Below, piece by piece: positions 51,639 through 61,991 of a DNA stretch of 64,000 nt. Position 1 is the stretch's first letter. Each line of letters begins with the position of its first letter. Source of the DNA: CAZVNZ01 sp964628515 (GTDB taxonomy: Bacteria; Bacillota; Clostridia; Christensenellales; Christensenellaceae); the NCBI GenBank assembly GCA_964628515.1, contig CAZVNZ010000003.1, positions 1 through 64,000 on the forward strand. Direction: 5' to 3'. A model generated the notes under the pieces. It did no database searches, was not told the origin of the DNA, and was given only the letters and a program-made list of their open reading frames with translations. A program made the position numbers and the translations under genes.

Positions 51639-54600
51639 TTATTCGACTCCTTCAATATTGCTTTTTACGTATGCTTCCAGTAAGGTAATCGGCGTATCAA
51701 AATCATAATTTTGATAGCAGGCTTTTAGCTCTTCTATAAGGATGGCTTCACGTTCGTCATAGTGTATGCCCTGCTGTTCGTCAAAAATATTTTTAAGCTG
51801 CTCGGTATCGAAATTTAAAAATGCATTTTTAATTTTTTCCAAGTATTCACTTAAAAAAGGTCCGCTAAATACGTTTTCTTCTTGCTCGTCCGTAAAATAG
51901 TCTTCCTCAGTTGCTTCACTGCTTAAGAGGAATTTTTCAATCTCGTTCAAGGTGCTTGTTAGTGTTTCCAAAAATAACGGCATCTCTTCTTGTATTTCGG
52001 ATTTGCGTTTCTCCAACGCCATAGCCTCAAGCTCCTCGCTCATACGGGCAATTAAATTTGCACAGATACCGGCACTTGCACCCTTAAGCCCGTGAATCTC
52101 CACCGTAAACAGCTTTAAATCGCTGTGTAACTGCTCCGGCAAATTGATTATTTTATCTCGTGCGGTGCGTAGGTAGGTATCAAGTACCTTGCAGTATACC
52201 TCTTTGCCTCCCAATCTTGCCACTCCTTGTCCAAAATCAATATATGGCGTTTGCGCAAAGTTTTCGTTTACCTGATCCATTACGCTTTTTTGCTCTTTGT
52301 ACTGCCACTTAATTTCAAACGCCTCCGCTTGCTCGGGATTTTTTAATGCACGCTCCTCGTTGGTGTCTCTAAGCCATTTTTTTAAGATTGCGTTTAGCTT
52401 AACCATTTCTATGGGTTTTGCAAGAAAATCCTGAAAGCCGGTGGCAACAAACAGCTCTCGTGCTTCAGATGTTACATTGGCGGTTAAAGCAATTACAAGC
52501 ACATCTCGCTTGCTGTGGTCGGAAAGGGTGCGTATTTGCTGTACCGTTTCCACTCCGTCCATATCCGGCATCATATGGTCCATAAATACAAGGTCGTAAT
52601 CGTTTTGTTCTATCATGGATATGGCGCTTCTGCCGGACAATGCACAATTAACCTCCATCTGATAGGGCTCCAGTAATCCGTTTGCAACCTGAAGATTTAC
52701 CTCGTTATCGTCCACTATCAGTATTTTTATAAAGGGCATAGGAGTAACCAAAAAGGCATCCGAGCCTCCGTGTTTAACTAAATTTGTATGCTCTTTTACA
52801 TTGTTGAGTATATTGGGTAGCTGCAGAGAAAATAGCGGAATCATAACAGAGGCAGAATATCCGTCCGTTTTTGCCTGCTCCATATGGTTTAACAATACAA
52901 CAAAAGACGCATTGCTTTTTTCGCCAAACTTACGTATAAATTTACGCAAGCATGCAGAATCCAAAAAAATATGAGTATAGCTTTTCTCGGCAATCATTTT
53001 TGGTAATTCCTCCACGGAATTACAATGCTCGAAGGGTATTTCCAGCCTATTGATGCAGTCTGCGCAATAGTTGCGTACAGCATCCGAGCTTGTAAGCAAA
53101 AGCAGAAGTTCCTTTTCCTTTTGGAACTCAGGCAACAGCATTTCTGTACGTGCTACCTTTTGTTTAATAGTGAGTGTAAAGGTTGAGCCTATACCGTATT
53201 CGCTTTTTATTTCTATACCTCCGCCCATCATTTCGCATAAATGTTTGGTTATTACAAGCCCAAGCCCCGTTCCCTCCAATGTATGATTTTTGTGGGTGTT
53301 TACCTGACTGAAATTCATAAAAAGTTTGGATAAATCCTGCTTTTGTATGCCACAGCCCGTATCCGCTATGGATATGGTGAGAGTTAGCACATCCTCTGCA
53401 AGCTCTGCGCTTATGTCAACGCATATAGTGCCGCTTTTTGTAAATTTTATAGCATTACCGATGATGTTTAGGAGTATTTGCTTTACACGAATCATATCGC
53501 CTATAACATATTTTGGCAAGGAGGAATCAATATTCACAAAAAACTGCACCGGCTTATCTCCGATTTTTACCGTGCTTATGGTGGTTACATCATAAATAAG
53601 CGATTCTAACTCGTACTCATCCTCAACAATGGAAAACTTTCCGGCTTCAATTTTAGAAAGATCCAAAATATCGTTGATGATTGTAAGCAGACCATTTCCT
53701 GCGCTTACGATGCTTAAAATGTAGTCTCGTTGCTTGTTTGTAATGTTTTCTCTAAGCAAAAGCTCGCTTATGCCAACAATAGCGTTCATGGGGGTGCGTA
53801 TTTCGTGGCTCATATTAGCAAGAAAAGCCGTTTTTGCCTGTGCTTCGTGCAGACTGTTTTTAGAACGACGTATCGCATACATAATAATAAGCATAAGAAT
53901 GGGTAAAAGCACCACAATAAATACGCCTACCGTTACAAGCTGTTGCACAAGATGCGTAGAGCTTGCAACAATAACTTCTTTATCGATGGTGGTAACAACA
54001 CTCCAATTTTCTATTCCCAAGGGTTGATAATGCACAAACTTTTTCACGCCAAAGCTTGAGTACTCTCCAAAGCCCGAACGCTGTGCATATAAATCCGAGC
54101 GCATTTTATCTAACGAGAAGCCCTCGGACATTTCTGCGCCGGCAAGGGACTGATAAAAATTGCTGTGGCTCGTATTTTTAGTTTGCAAAATAATATCGCC
54201 GTCGCTGTTTAGCATATAGGTAGTTCCCTTATTTCCGAAACCGGAAAATTGAAATCTATCCGTAAATTTTTTTATATTCAGCATTGCAACCAATACCGCA
54301 ACGGGCTTTGCCCTGCTTTCATCCAATTTGTAAATGGGTGTGCTCATTAAAACGCCCGAGATTGCACGGTCTTTAAAAATTTTAACGGGAACATAGCTTA
54401 TTGTACTTTTTCCAAGCATTGCTTCTTTATAATTAGCTTCATCCCCGATATATCCATTTTCCGTATCCATAGTGGAATAAAGTACGCCATCCTTAGATGC
54501 AATACCCACGTAGTCAAAATCAAATTTATCTCGTATGCTGTTAATATAGATATTGCTTTTTGAATCCTGCTTAACAGAGGCAATGGAAAGACCTGCGGTT

Positions 54601-54824
54601 TCTAAGGCTTTTTGGGTGTCTCTTAGAGAAATATTTATATTTGATGCTATTTTACCCGTAATTTCCGAAAGAAACTCGGAGTTTTCTTTTAAAAGAGCAT
54701 TGTTAAAATTCTTTATAAATGAGGAAACAAGAAGGGTAAGCACGGCAATAGCACACACCATTATTGCTACAACCGAAAAAATATTCTTAAGCAAATCTTT
54801 GTTTATACCCACGTCTTTTTTCAT
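51639..54824 (-). CDS. Hybrid sensor histidine kinase (dCache-HisKA-HATPase-REC-HPt)
   Basis: This 1061-residue protein has TM1 (~15-37), a Cache-type extracellular domain (~40-290; FDYVGIASKDGVLYST, GIENWSVVTTID) and TM2 (~300-320). HisKA (NMSHEIRTPMN, His ~340), HATPase (~450-560; GTGLGLVITK), a degenerate receiver-like stretch (~565-680), a true REC (~695-815; phospho-Asp in LVFMDHMMP, ~752) and an HPt domain (EIHGLKGASAG, His ~911) follow. The complete phosphorelay can pass phosphate to the HD-GYP regulator encoded 5 nt downstream. GGAG precedes the ATG. Confidence 0.94.
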   Translation of the reverse strand: MKKDVGINKDLLKNIFSVVAIMVCAIAVLTLLVSSFIKNFNNALLKENSEFLSEITGKIASNINISLRDTQKALETAGLSIASVKQDSKSNIYINSIRDKFDFDYVGIASKDGVLYSTMDTENGYIGDEANYKEAMLGKSTISYVPVKIFKDRAISGVLMSTPIYKLDESRAKPVAVLVAMLNIKKFTDRFQFSGFGNKGTTYMLNSDGDIILQTKNTSHSNFYQSLAGAEMSEGFSLDKMRSDLYAQRSGFGEYSSFGVKKFVHYQPLGIENWSVVTTIDKEVIVASSTHLVQQLVTVGVFIVVLLPILMLIIMYAIRRSKNSLHEAQAKTAFLANMSHEIRTPMNAIVGISELLLRENITNKQRDYILSIVSAGNGLLTIINDILDLSKIEAGKFSIVEDEYELESLIYDVTTISTVKIGDKPVQFFVNIDSSLPKYVIGDMIRVKQILLNIIGNAIKFTKSGTICVDISAELAEDVLTLTISIADTGCGIQKQDLSKLFMNFSQVNTHKNHTLEGTGLGLVITKHLCEMMGGGIEIKSEYGIGSTFTLTIKQKVARTEMLLPEFQKEKELLLLLTSSDAVRNYCADCINRLEIPFEHCNSVEELPKMIAEKSYTHIFLDSACLRKFIRKFGEKSNASFVVLLNHMEQAKTDGYSASVMIPLFSLQLPNILNNVKEHTNLVKHGGSDAFLVTPMPFIKILIVDDNEVNLQVANGLLEPYQMEVNCALSGRSAISMIEQNDYDLVFMDHMMPDMDGVETVQQIRTLSDHSKRDVLVIALTANVTSEARELFVATGFQDFLAKPIEMVKLNAILKKWLRDTNEERALKNPEQAEAFEIKWQYKEQKSVMDQVNENFAQTPYIDFGQGVARLGGKEVYCKVLDTYLRTARDKIINLPEQLHSDLKLFTVEIHGLKGASAGICANLIARMSEELEAMALEKRKSEIQEEMPLFLETLTSTLNEIEKFLLSSEATEEDYFTDEQEENVFSGPFLSEYLEKIKNAFLNFDTEQLKNIFDEQQGIHYDEREAILIEELKACYQNYDFDTPITLLEAYVKSNIEGVE

Positions 54825-54853
54825 CTGTCGATTTCTCCAATCTTTGCAATAGG

Positions 54854-56137
54854 CTAACGAGACAACCGTGCGTTATCCATATCCTTGATGCAGTCTGTTA
54901 CCGTGTAGCTTCCGTCTTTTGTTTGCATATATTTTTGTATGAATTTTGCATCCGTTTGCATAAAGCCTTTAATGCGCAGCCAAGTTGTGGAATCACGCAA
55001 ATGCTGTTGAATCAAAAGCTCTGTTTGCACATATTGCGGTGTGGATATACTTGTTACCTGATTGCGAAATATAGGAGCGGTATACATCTCCGCAAAGGTA
55101 TAGTTGTAGTTGTACGGGTCTGCCAAAAAATTAATTAGATTTAACGCAGCCCGTATGTCTGGGCTGTTTTTATTTACTAAAAATAAAGTAAGGTTTGCGC
55201 CCTCAAAGGTACCGTATTCGGGATACCCCATAAACGCAGGCATAATACCGAAATCCTCGGGGTTGCCTGTGTAGTTGGTGTACAGCCATGTATCCCAGCA
55301 GAGCATCATAGCATACTGCTCGCTTTTTAGGGCATTGTCCATGCCGTTCCAGTCGTTTTCCAAATAATCTGTGCCAAAGTAGCCTTTATCCCCCATGGTT
55401 TTGTACCATTCCACAATTTTTTCTATTTCGGGAATATCCGCATAGCTAATATCTCCGTCGTTTATAGCGTGGAGAACATCGTGATCTTGAAAAATAGCAT
55501 CCATAGGGAATTGATACAGTAGCATTGTAATTTCTTTATAAGGCAGATAAACAGGCGTTATGCCTTCTTTAAGCAAGGCTTCGCACGCATCTAAAAACTC
55601 CGATTGATTGGCGGGTACTTTAATATTATATTTTTCAAACAGTTTTTTATTGTATAGTGTTCCCGAAACGGAGGATTCCCAATAGGGTAACCCCATTACT
55701 CTGCCCTCATATATTGTTTGGTCGAGTGCGGCAATGGTTGTGTCCTTTACCCATTGCGCATTTGTAAAATCGTAAAAATGTGCTTGGGGGTTAAGGTAAT
55801 CTAAATTTGTGCCGCCATAGCTTGCCAAAACATCTATATTTCCTTCAGGGTTTTCAAGCTCATCCGAAACCTTTGAAACAAAGTCCTCCGCCTCAACATC
55901 TACAATCTTTATTTTGTTGCCCGTCATTTCCTCATAACGTGCAAATGCAGCTTGTATGTAAGGTCTGTCCAACTCATGTGCCTTGCTCCAAAGTGTAATT
56001 GTTTGTCCGGATACATCATCCCACTTATACAAGGGGGTGGTATAGGTGTTTGCCTGTGCACTTACCTGCTTATGTTCTGAAGAACAGCCTATGAGTATAA
56101 ATATTGAGATAACTATAATAAATAATAAACGCTTCAA
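54854..56137 (-). CDS. Extracellular solute-binding lipoprotein (family 1, sugar-type)
   Basis: This 427-residue protein has a lipoprotein signal (FILIGCSS, Cys18). The body matches sugar-type ABC binding proteins: ITLWSKAHELDRPYIQAAFARYEE, VDVLASYGG, GRVMGLPYWESSVSGTLYNKKLFEKY, and EQYAMMLCWDTWLYTNY. No ABC permease or ATPase is nearby. Instead it opens an operon with a Cache hybrid kinase 29 nt downstream, so it may present a ligand to the kinase. The start is a TTG behind GAGG. Confidence 0.9.
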   Translation of the reverse strand: MKRLLFIIVISIFILIGCSSEHKQVSAQANTYTTPLYKWDDVSGQTITLWSKAHELDRPYIQAAFARYEEMTGNKIKIVDVEAEDFVSKVSDELENPEGNIDVLASYGGTNLDYLNPQAHFYDFTNAQWVKDTTIAALDQTIYEGRVMGLPYWESSVSGTLYNKKLFEKYNIKVPANQSEFLDACEALLKEGITPVYLPYKEITMLLYQFPMDAIFQDHDVLHAINDGDISYADIPEIEKIVEWYKTMGDKGYFGTDYLENDWNGMDNALKSEQYAMMLCWDTWLYTNYTGNPEDFGIMPAFMGYPEYGTFEGANLTLFLVNKNSPDIRAALNLINFLADPYNYNYTFAEMYTAPIFRNQVTSISTPQYVQTELLIQQHLRDSTTWLRIKGFMQTDAKFIQKYMQTKDGSYTVTDCIKDMDNARLSR

Positions 56138-56245
56138 GTAAATGCCTCGATTCTTTCACTTCGCATTGATTTGCTAAGAAATAGCTTCGTTAAAAACACA
56201 TTTAAGCAATTCTTCTAATATATAACACATATACCGATATTATGT

Positions 56246-56275
56246 ATTATATCAGAAATGTAAGAAACAAGTCAA
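56246..56275 (-). promoter_or_regulatory. Promoter of the SBP-kinase-HD-GYP operon
   Basis: On the minus strand: TTGACT (complement of 56270-56275), 18-bp spacer, TATAAT (complement of 56246-56251). This gives a leader of about 100 nt before the lipoprotein gene. Confidence 0.75.
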
Positions 56276-56319
56276 GTAATTCAAAAGGTATTTGAAATTT
56301 ATTGTTTTTTTACTACTTT

Positions 56320-57792
56320 TTATAATTTTTTTATTTCAAGTTCAAACCAAAACTCTACGCCATCTTTTTTGTTTTCGGCACCGTATTTCATTTGGTGCAT
56401 ATCTAAAATTGCCTTAACAATGGCTAAACCAAGCCCGTAAGAGCCTGTTCGCTTTCTGGATTTATCCCCCTTATAAAAGCTTACAAACAGGTTTTTAAGA
56501 TTTTCGTCGTCTATTGGTTTTCCCGTGTTAAATACGGAAATTTTTAAAATATTCTTAATTTTTTTGGTGTACACCCTAACCATAGCGTCCGAGTGCATGC
56601 AGGCATTTTCAAATAAATTGGTAAACACCTGATTAATTTTATTGTAATCCCCCACTACTATTTCTTTGGAGGGCACGTATTTAACCTCCAGCCCTTTTTT
56701 ATCCGATAGTATTTTGTAGTTTGTAATAACGTGAGAAATTACTTCGTCTATGGCAAAAAAGCTCATTTCCGCCTCTAACATACCGCTTTCTAATTGGGAA
56801 AGCTTTAGCAGTTGGTGTATTAGGCTGTTCATTTTTTCCGCTTCGTTGATGATGATTTCCGCTTGCTCGTCCTTATTTCCGCCCCCCGTTTGTATGTTGT
56901 GTGCGTAATTTAGTATTAGGGTTAAGGGCGTTTTAAAATCGTGAGAAACGTTTGCAATAAACTGTTTGCGTATTCGCTCCGTTTCTTTTGAGCGCTCAAG
57001 GTCTATTTTAAGCCCTTCGTTTGCACGCATTAATTGCTCCATATTTTCTTTTAGCTTATCGGACATATTGTTGATGCTGTCCGCTAATATACCAAGTTCG
57101 TCGTTAGAATTAACATTGCATTTTTCGGAAAAATCCATTTTGGAAATATTTTCCGCAACCCTTTGAATTTTCAGTATGGGGTTAGTTGCCTTTCTGGATA
57201 AGTAAAATACTATGGCACCGCCAATTAGTAGGGTCATCAAAGAGGTGTAAAAGGTGTATACCAAGGCAAGTTTTGCGCTGGATTCAATTTGCACACGAGG
57301 TGTTTCCAAAAGCAAAAGATTTCCGTCGTATAACTTTGTAACGGCGGCTAAGGGCAGAGTGGCGTTTGTGCCGAAAAAATCTCCCCCTATTATTATAGGC
57401 GTTTGAGAAAACTCTGTGTCTTTAAGTATTTCTAAAAGGTTAAACAGTCTGTCGTCCTTATGAGACGGCGCTACCGTTACAGCAATGTCGCCCTCCCCTT
57501 CCTTTGGTACTTCTTTTAGGGGGCGAGAAAAATACACCACACTTTGCCTGTCCTCGTCCGTTATAAGCATATTGATGTTTTGAGCTTCCAACTCGGCAAC
57601 GAGTGCCGAAAGCTCGTCATCTTTTCCGTTGTTGTAAAGGCTTGATACGGCAATGGCGTTTATATTTAACTCATGCTCGGTGCGCTTTAAATAAAAAGTA
57701 GATAAAAAGGTGTTTCCGAATGTCATAAGTAGCAGTAAATTTACTAAAAGTATTGCTACCATAAGCAAAAACAGCTTATTACTTAACCTCAA
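56320..57792 (-). CDS. Sensor histidine kinase
   Basis: This 490-residue classic kinase has TM1 (~8-30), an extracellular domain (~35-165), TM2 (~168-190), HAMP (~192-245), HisKA (NVSHDFKTPLTLILNYA, His ~283) and HATPase (NLFENACMHS, GSYGLGLAIVKAI). It starts at a TTG inside the end of the regulator gene (14-nt overlap). Its partner is that OmpR-type regulator; the signal is unknown. Confidence 0.93.
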   Translation of the reverse strand: MRLSNKLFLLMVAILLVNLLLLMTFGNTFLSTFYLKRTEHELNINAIAVSSLYNNGKDDELSALVAELEAQNINMLITDEDRQSVVYFSRPLKEVPKEGEGDIAVTVAPSHKDDRLFNLLEILKDTEFSQTPIIIGGDFFGTNATLPLAAVTKLYDGNLLLLETPRVQIESSAKLALVYTFYTSLMTLLIGGAIVFYLSRKATNPILKIQRVAENISKMDFSEKCNVNSNDELGILADSINNMSDKLKENMEQLMRANEGLKIDLERSKETERIRKQFIANVSHDFKTPLTLILNYAHNIQTGGGNKDEQAEIIINEAEKMNSLIHQLLKLSQLESGMLEAEMSFFAIDEVISHVITNYKILSDKKGLEVKYVPSKEIVVGDYNKINQVFTNLFENACMHSDAMVRVYTKKIKNILKISVFNTGKPIDDENLKNLFVSFYKGDKSRKRTGSYGLGLAIVKAILDMHQMKYGAENKKDGVEFWFELEIKKL

Positions 57793-58453
57793 ATTTATAA
57801 CCTACCTTTCTTATGGTTTTAATGTTATCCCCATATATTCCTATTTTTGCCCTTAGGCATTTTATGTGGGTATCTACCGTGCGGTCGTCTCCGCCGTAGG
57901 CTAAGTCCCACACATTTTCTAAAATTTGGTCTCGTGTTAGGGCAATATTTTTATTAACCGCAAGATAATACAGTAAATCAAATTCTTTTGGGGTTAAAAA
58001 CACACTTTTTTCCTCTATGGTTACATTGCGCTCTCTAAGGGAAATCCGCATAGTACCCACCTCTACGCTTTGCAAAACATCTCTGCCCGAGCGTGCAAGC
58101 AGTTTTTTTATTCGTGTCATTAAAATATCTCTGTTAAAAGGTTTGCTTATGTATTCGTCCGCACCGCAGTTAAACCCTTTAAGCTCGTCCCAACTGCTGT
58201 CTAAGGCGGTTAGCATTATTATAGGTATTTCGCTTGAAAAACTTCTGATGTAAGTGCAAATTTCCAATCCGTTTTTAATGGGCATCATAATATCCAAAAT
58301 TACACAGCATAGTTCCTCCTCGAAGGAGAAAATTTCTATGGCTTGTCCGCCGTCTTTAGCCTCTAAAACGTGATAGCCTTCCTCTTCTAAGTAGGATGTT
58401 ACCAGCTTTCTGATGTTATCGTCGTCCTCTGCAAGCAAAATTTTGTTATTCAT
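57779..58453 (-). CDS. OmpR-family response regulator
   Basis: This 224-residue protein has REC (ILLAEDDDN, phospho-Asp in CVILDIMMPIKNG, SKPF) and a winged helix (FLTPKEFDLLYYLA, DDRTVDTHIKCLRAKI). The ATG at 58453 lies behind GGCGGAGG; an upstream start at 58471 would place the ribosome site inside the gene. It is the first gene of the pair with the kinase. Confidence 0.93.
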   Translation of the reverse strand: MNNKILLAEDDDNIRKLVTSYLEEEGYHVLEAKDGGQAIEIFSFEEELCCVILDIMMPIKNGLEICTYIRSFSSEIPIIMLTALDSSWDELKGFNCGADEYISKPFNRDILMTRIKKLLARSGRDVLQSVEVGTMRISLRERNVTIEEKSVFLTPKEFDLLYYLAVNKNIALTRDQILENVWDLAYGGDDRTVDTHIKCLRAKIGIYGDNIKTIRKVGYKFEVK

Positions 58454-58614
58454 AACCTTAACCTCCGCCAAAAATTTTCATAGTTTAATAATAAAACCCT
58501 TATGTGTTAATTATGTGTGTAAAAACAGTTTTTTGCAACTGTTTTTTATGATGATGATGAAAGTGGTAAAAAAATCTTTATTTTTCCCTTAAAATTGTAT
58601 ATAATAAAGTAGTT

Positions 58615-59769
58615 ATGAAGAAAAATATTGTGCTTATAAATTTGGCAGGCGCACTAATTTGGATGTCTATGTATGCTTACGTGCCAACATTGCCGGCTTA
58701 TGCCTATTCTTTAAACGCTACTGCAATAACAGTAGGGTTTATTGGTGGCGCTTACGGCATTGCACAGCTAATTTTGCGTATTCCCTTAGGGGTGCTTTCG
58801 GATAAAATTAATAAGGATAAACTCCTTTTAATAATAGGGTTTGGGGTACTTGCACTAAGTAACGTTTTATTTATTTTTGCAGACACCCCCATAAAAGTGG
58901 TGCTTGCAAGGGGAGTGGCAGGGGCTGCGGCTGCATGGTGGGTAATTATATGTGTAACCTACTCCAAATATTTTTCCGACGAAAAGCAGGTAAAAGCCCA
59001 AGGCGTCCTTTCCGCAAGCAGTAGTGTGGGCAAGCTTTTGGCGGCTATTTTAGGTGGGCTTACCGCTCAATTTTTCGGACTGTCCGCACCCTTTGTTTTC
59101 TCTTTAATAGTGGCGTTGGTGGGGCTTTTGTTTATGACTCAACTAAAGGAAATTAAAACCCCAAGCCAAGCAATCATAAATAAAAAAGATATAGTAAATT
59201 TGTTTAAAAATAAGCAATTGTGGGGGTTTTCCATACTAAGTATACTAAGCCAGTTTTTATGTTTTGCCATTCCTACAACCTTTAGCATGGTGGCGGCAAA
59301 AGAGCTTGGAGCGGACAGCCTTTCTTTAGGTGCCCTAAATTTTGTGTATTTTCTTGTGGTTGCCTGTGTTTCTTTGATTGCAGGCACAAAATTTTACAAT
59401 AAAATAGGTGGCAAAAATATGCTTGCAATATCCTTTTTGTTTGGCGCAATCTCTTGCATACCCTTCTTTTACCATATAAATGTGAGTACAATTTTTATAG
59501 TACAGGTGTTTTCCGGCATTTGCTACGGCATAACCCAAGCGGTGCTTGCAGGCTACGTGCTAAAATGCGTGGCAAAAAACGCACGGTCTACTGCAACGGG
59601 AATTTATCAGTCTTTATTTGCCATTGGAATTTTCGCAGGTCCTATGCTGTTTGGAGCGCTCTACGAAGGGATAAACTTCGATTTTGCCCTATACGTATTT
59701 TTAGCAATAACACTAATTGCCGTACTGTTAAGCTACTTGCTTATACCAAAAGCATACAACAGAGACTAA
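58615..59769 (+). CDS. MFS transporter
   Basis: This 384-residue protein has 12 predicted helices, the MFS loop signature GVLSDKINKDKLL between helices 2 and 3, and a repeat of the half-fold after ~200. It is probably a drug or metabolite exporter; the substrate cannot be told. TATAAT lies about 9 nt before the ATG and no ribosome site is visible, so the leader is very short. The M15 peptidase gene follows after 2 nt. Confidence 0.88.
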   Translation: MKKNIVLINLAGALIWMSMYAYVPTLPAYAYSLNATAITVGFIGGAYGIAQLILRIPLGVLSDKINKDKLLLIIGFGVLALSNVLFIFADTPIKVVLARGVAGAAAAWWVIICVTYSKYFSDEKQVKAQGVLSASSSVGKLLAAILGGLTAQFFGLSAPFVFSLIVALVGLLFMTQLKEIKTPSQAIINKKDIVNLFKNKQLWGFSILSILSQFLCFAIPTTFSMVAAKELGADSLSLGALNFVYFLVVACVSLIAGTKFYNKIGGKNMLAISFLFGAISCIPFFYHINVSTIFIVQVFSGICYGITQAVLAGYVLKCVAKNARSTATGIYQSLFAIGIFAGPMLFGALYEGINFDFALYVFLAITLIAVLLSYLLIPKAYNRD

Positions 59770-59771
59770 TT

Positions 59772-60572
59772 ATGAAAAGGGCTGTAATTTCTTTTTTTAT
59801 GGTGATGATGATAGCGGTAGTACCCACGGGATGCGCACTAACAAAAAAAGTGCAGAGCAACCCCAAAAACTTTGAGAGCAAAACCATAGAAGTGTTGGAG
59901 GGGGAAACAAATTTAGCGGAAATCCCAGAGAATTCCGCAACATTTAGCGGAGAAATAACGGAAGAAATTCCCTTAGGAGAGGATACCCTAATTTTAAGCG
60001 AGGGGTTTACCTCAATTCCCGTGCCCAAAACCATCCGAGAAAAAATGGTAGGGAAGTCATACCCCGAAAACTGCCCTGTGCCTTTTGAAGATTTACGCTA
60101 TTTACAAATGTTGCACATAGGTTTTGACGGACAAACTCACAAGGGGGAGATGATAGTAAACAAAAAGATTGCAAAGGCTGTTTTGGAGATTTTCAGTCAG
60201 CTTTTTGAGGCAAAATACCCCATAGAAAAAATTCGGTTAATAGACGAATACGATGCAATAGACGAAGCTTCCATGACGGACAACAACACCTCTTCTTTTT
60301 GCTACCGCACAATTTCCGGCTCAAGTAAGCTATCCTACCATGCAAGAGGGCTGGCGGTGGATGTAAACACCCTGTACAACCCTTATGTGTCAAAAACCAA
60401 GCTAGAGCCTGCCGCCGCAAAAGAGCATGCCTACAACAGAGACAAAGCAAACAACCCTTATTATATTAACGAGGATGATTTATGCTATAAACTATTTACG
60501 GAGCATGGCTTTTTTTGGGGAGGGAACTGGAACGCCGTAAAAGATTATCAGCATTTTGAAATGCAGGACTAA
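59772..60572 (+). CDS. M15-family (VanY/D,D-carboxypeptidase-like) lipoprotein
   Basis: This 266-residue protein has a lipoprotein signal (VVPTGCAL, Cys21), a variable linker, and a Peptidase_M15-type zinc domain with SYHARGLAVDVN (His and Asp ligands) and DYQHFEMQD (third ligand) at the end. Such enzymes trim D-alanine or cross-links in peptidoglycan. It starts 2 nt after the MFS stop. The frame stays open far upstream inside the MFS gene, but that part is not protein-like. Confidence 0.88.
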   Translation: MKRAVISFFMVMMIAVVPTGCALTKKVQSNPKNFESKTIEVLEGETNLAEIPENSATFSGEITEEIPLGEDTLILSEGFTSIPVPKTIREKMVGKSYPENCPVPFEDLRYLQMLHIGFDGQTHKGEMIVNKKIAKAVLEIFSQLFEAKYPIEKIRLIDEYDAIDEASMTDNNTSSFCYRTISGSSKLSYHARGLAVDVNTLYNPYVSKTKLEPAAAKEHAYNRDKANNPYYINEDDLCYKLFTEHGFFWGGNWNAVKDYQHFEMQD

Positions 60573-60584
60573 CTAATTTTTAAG

Positions 60585-61991
60585 CTAAGAATTTATAAGA
60601 TAATCTCCCGAGTTTGGCTCTGTTGGCTCTTCCTCGTTTTCTCGTGTAACGTTTTTAAGCCATTTACCGCTCTTCATCCTTATTAGGCAGGCAATGGCTT
60701 TTACTACTTCATCACTTCTTAAAAATGCGTATACAATAGGCACAGCCAACCCAAAATGCCAACCGGAAAGCAAGCCTAGGGGCACGGCAACGCACCACAT
60801 GCCAAGTAAGTCCACCAGCATAGCAAATTTCGTGTCTCCGCCACCTCTAAAGGTGCCTACAATACACGAAAGATTAACCGATTGGAATAAAATAATGACA
60901 GCACCCACGTACATAGTAATTTGGGTTGCCAAATAGGTTTCGTTGGTTAGGGCATAAAAGCCTATAATAAAGTCTTTTGTTAAAAGCAAAAGTCCTGCCG
61001 CCACCGCAGCTATTAAAATATTTACAATAACAAGGGTGTTTGCGGTTTTGCGAGCCACATCGTACTGTTTTGCCCCGATTTTTTTGCCTACCATTACAAG
61101 CGTAGCGGATGCCGCACCGTACACAAGCACACCCATTACCTGCATAGCGGTGTTTACAATGCTTGCCACAGAAACGGCGCTAACGCTTATTCTGCCTAAT
61201 ATAGCAACCTGTAAGGAAGAGCCTAACGCCCATGTAACCTCATTTATCACCACGGGGAGAGAATATTTTTTAAAGTCTCCAAGCAAAATTTTATCGCTTT
61301 TTACTATGTATTTGAAATGGAGTTTTATCTTTTTTTCTATGCGTACGGCGTAAAACATAGTTATTATAAATTCTGTTATGCGAGCAATTAAAGTACCCAC
61401 GGCGGCGCCGGCAACACCCAAAGCAGGCGCGCCGAATTTACCGAAAATAAACATGTAGTTGAAAAATACATTAACAACAAAGGAAATACTGTAAGTAACC
61501 ACCGCAATATTTACCTTTTCCACACTGCGTATACAGTTTATATATGTGGAAGTAAAGGAAAAAAACAGGTAGGAAAAGCCCACAATACGCAAGTAGTCCG
61601 CTCCGTAATTTATTAACTGCTCGTTTGGCGTAAAAACACTCATAACCTGCTTTGGAACAACAAGCACAAGTACCATTGCGCAAATGCCGATTACTATGGA
61701 AAATTTAAGCACTATACCAAATATTTTGGATATGGCGGTAGTGTCGTTTTTACCCCAATACTGAGAAATTAGCACACTTGCCCCCGAAGACAGCCCAAAA
61801 ATAACCATCATATATAAGAAGAAGGGTTGGTTTGCCATAGTTACCGCAGAAAGCTCGGACTCCCCTAAAGAACCAACCATTATGGAATCCATTAAACCCA
61901 CAGAAAAGGTAAGTAGGTTTTGGAAGGCAACAGGCAAAGCTATTTTTAAAAAAGTTGTTATTAACTCTTTGTTTTTTAAAATACTTGTCAT
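60585..61991 (-). CDS. MATE-family efflux transporter
   Basis: This 468-residue protein has 12 predicted helices and two MatE domains (IALPVAFQNLLTFSVGLMDSIMVG; YSLPVVINEVTWALGSSLQVAILG). It is a different subgroup from the pump at 42628. AAGGATA lies before the ATG. A small TTAGT/ACTAA hairpin sits in its leader (62008-62023). It converges with the M15 gene, only 12 nt apart. Confidence 0.92.
   Translation of the reverse strand: MTSILKNKELITTFLKIALPVAFQNLLTFSVGLMDSIMVGSLGESELSAVTMANQPFFLYMMVIFGLSSGASVLISQYWGKNDTTAISKIFGIVLKFSIVIGICAMVLVLVVPKQVMSVFTPNEQLINYGADYLRIVGFSYLFFSFTSTYINCIRSVEKVNIAVVTYSISFVVNVFFNYMFIFGKFGAPALGVAGAAVGTLIARITEFIITMFYAVRIEKKIKLHFKYIVKSDKILLGDFKKYSLPVVINEVTWALGSSLQVAILGRISVSAVSVASIVNTAMQVMGVLVYGAASATLVMVGKKIGAKQYDVARKTANTLVIVNILIAAVAAGLLLLTKDFIIGFYALTNETYLATQITMYVGAVIILFQSVNLSCIVGTFRGGGDTKFAMLVDLLGMWCVAVPLGLLSGWHFGLAVPIVYAFLRSDEVVKAIACLIRMKSGKWLKNVTRENEEEPTEPNSGDYLINS

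Noticed and set aside
59454..59771. N-terminal extension of the M15 lipoprotein inside the MFS gene
   Set aside because: The extension overlaps an intact transporter gene and is not protein-like, whereas ATG 59772 begins a proper lipoprotein signal.
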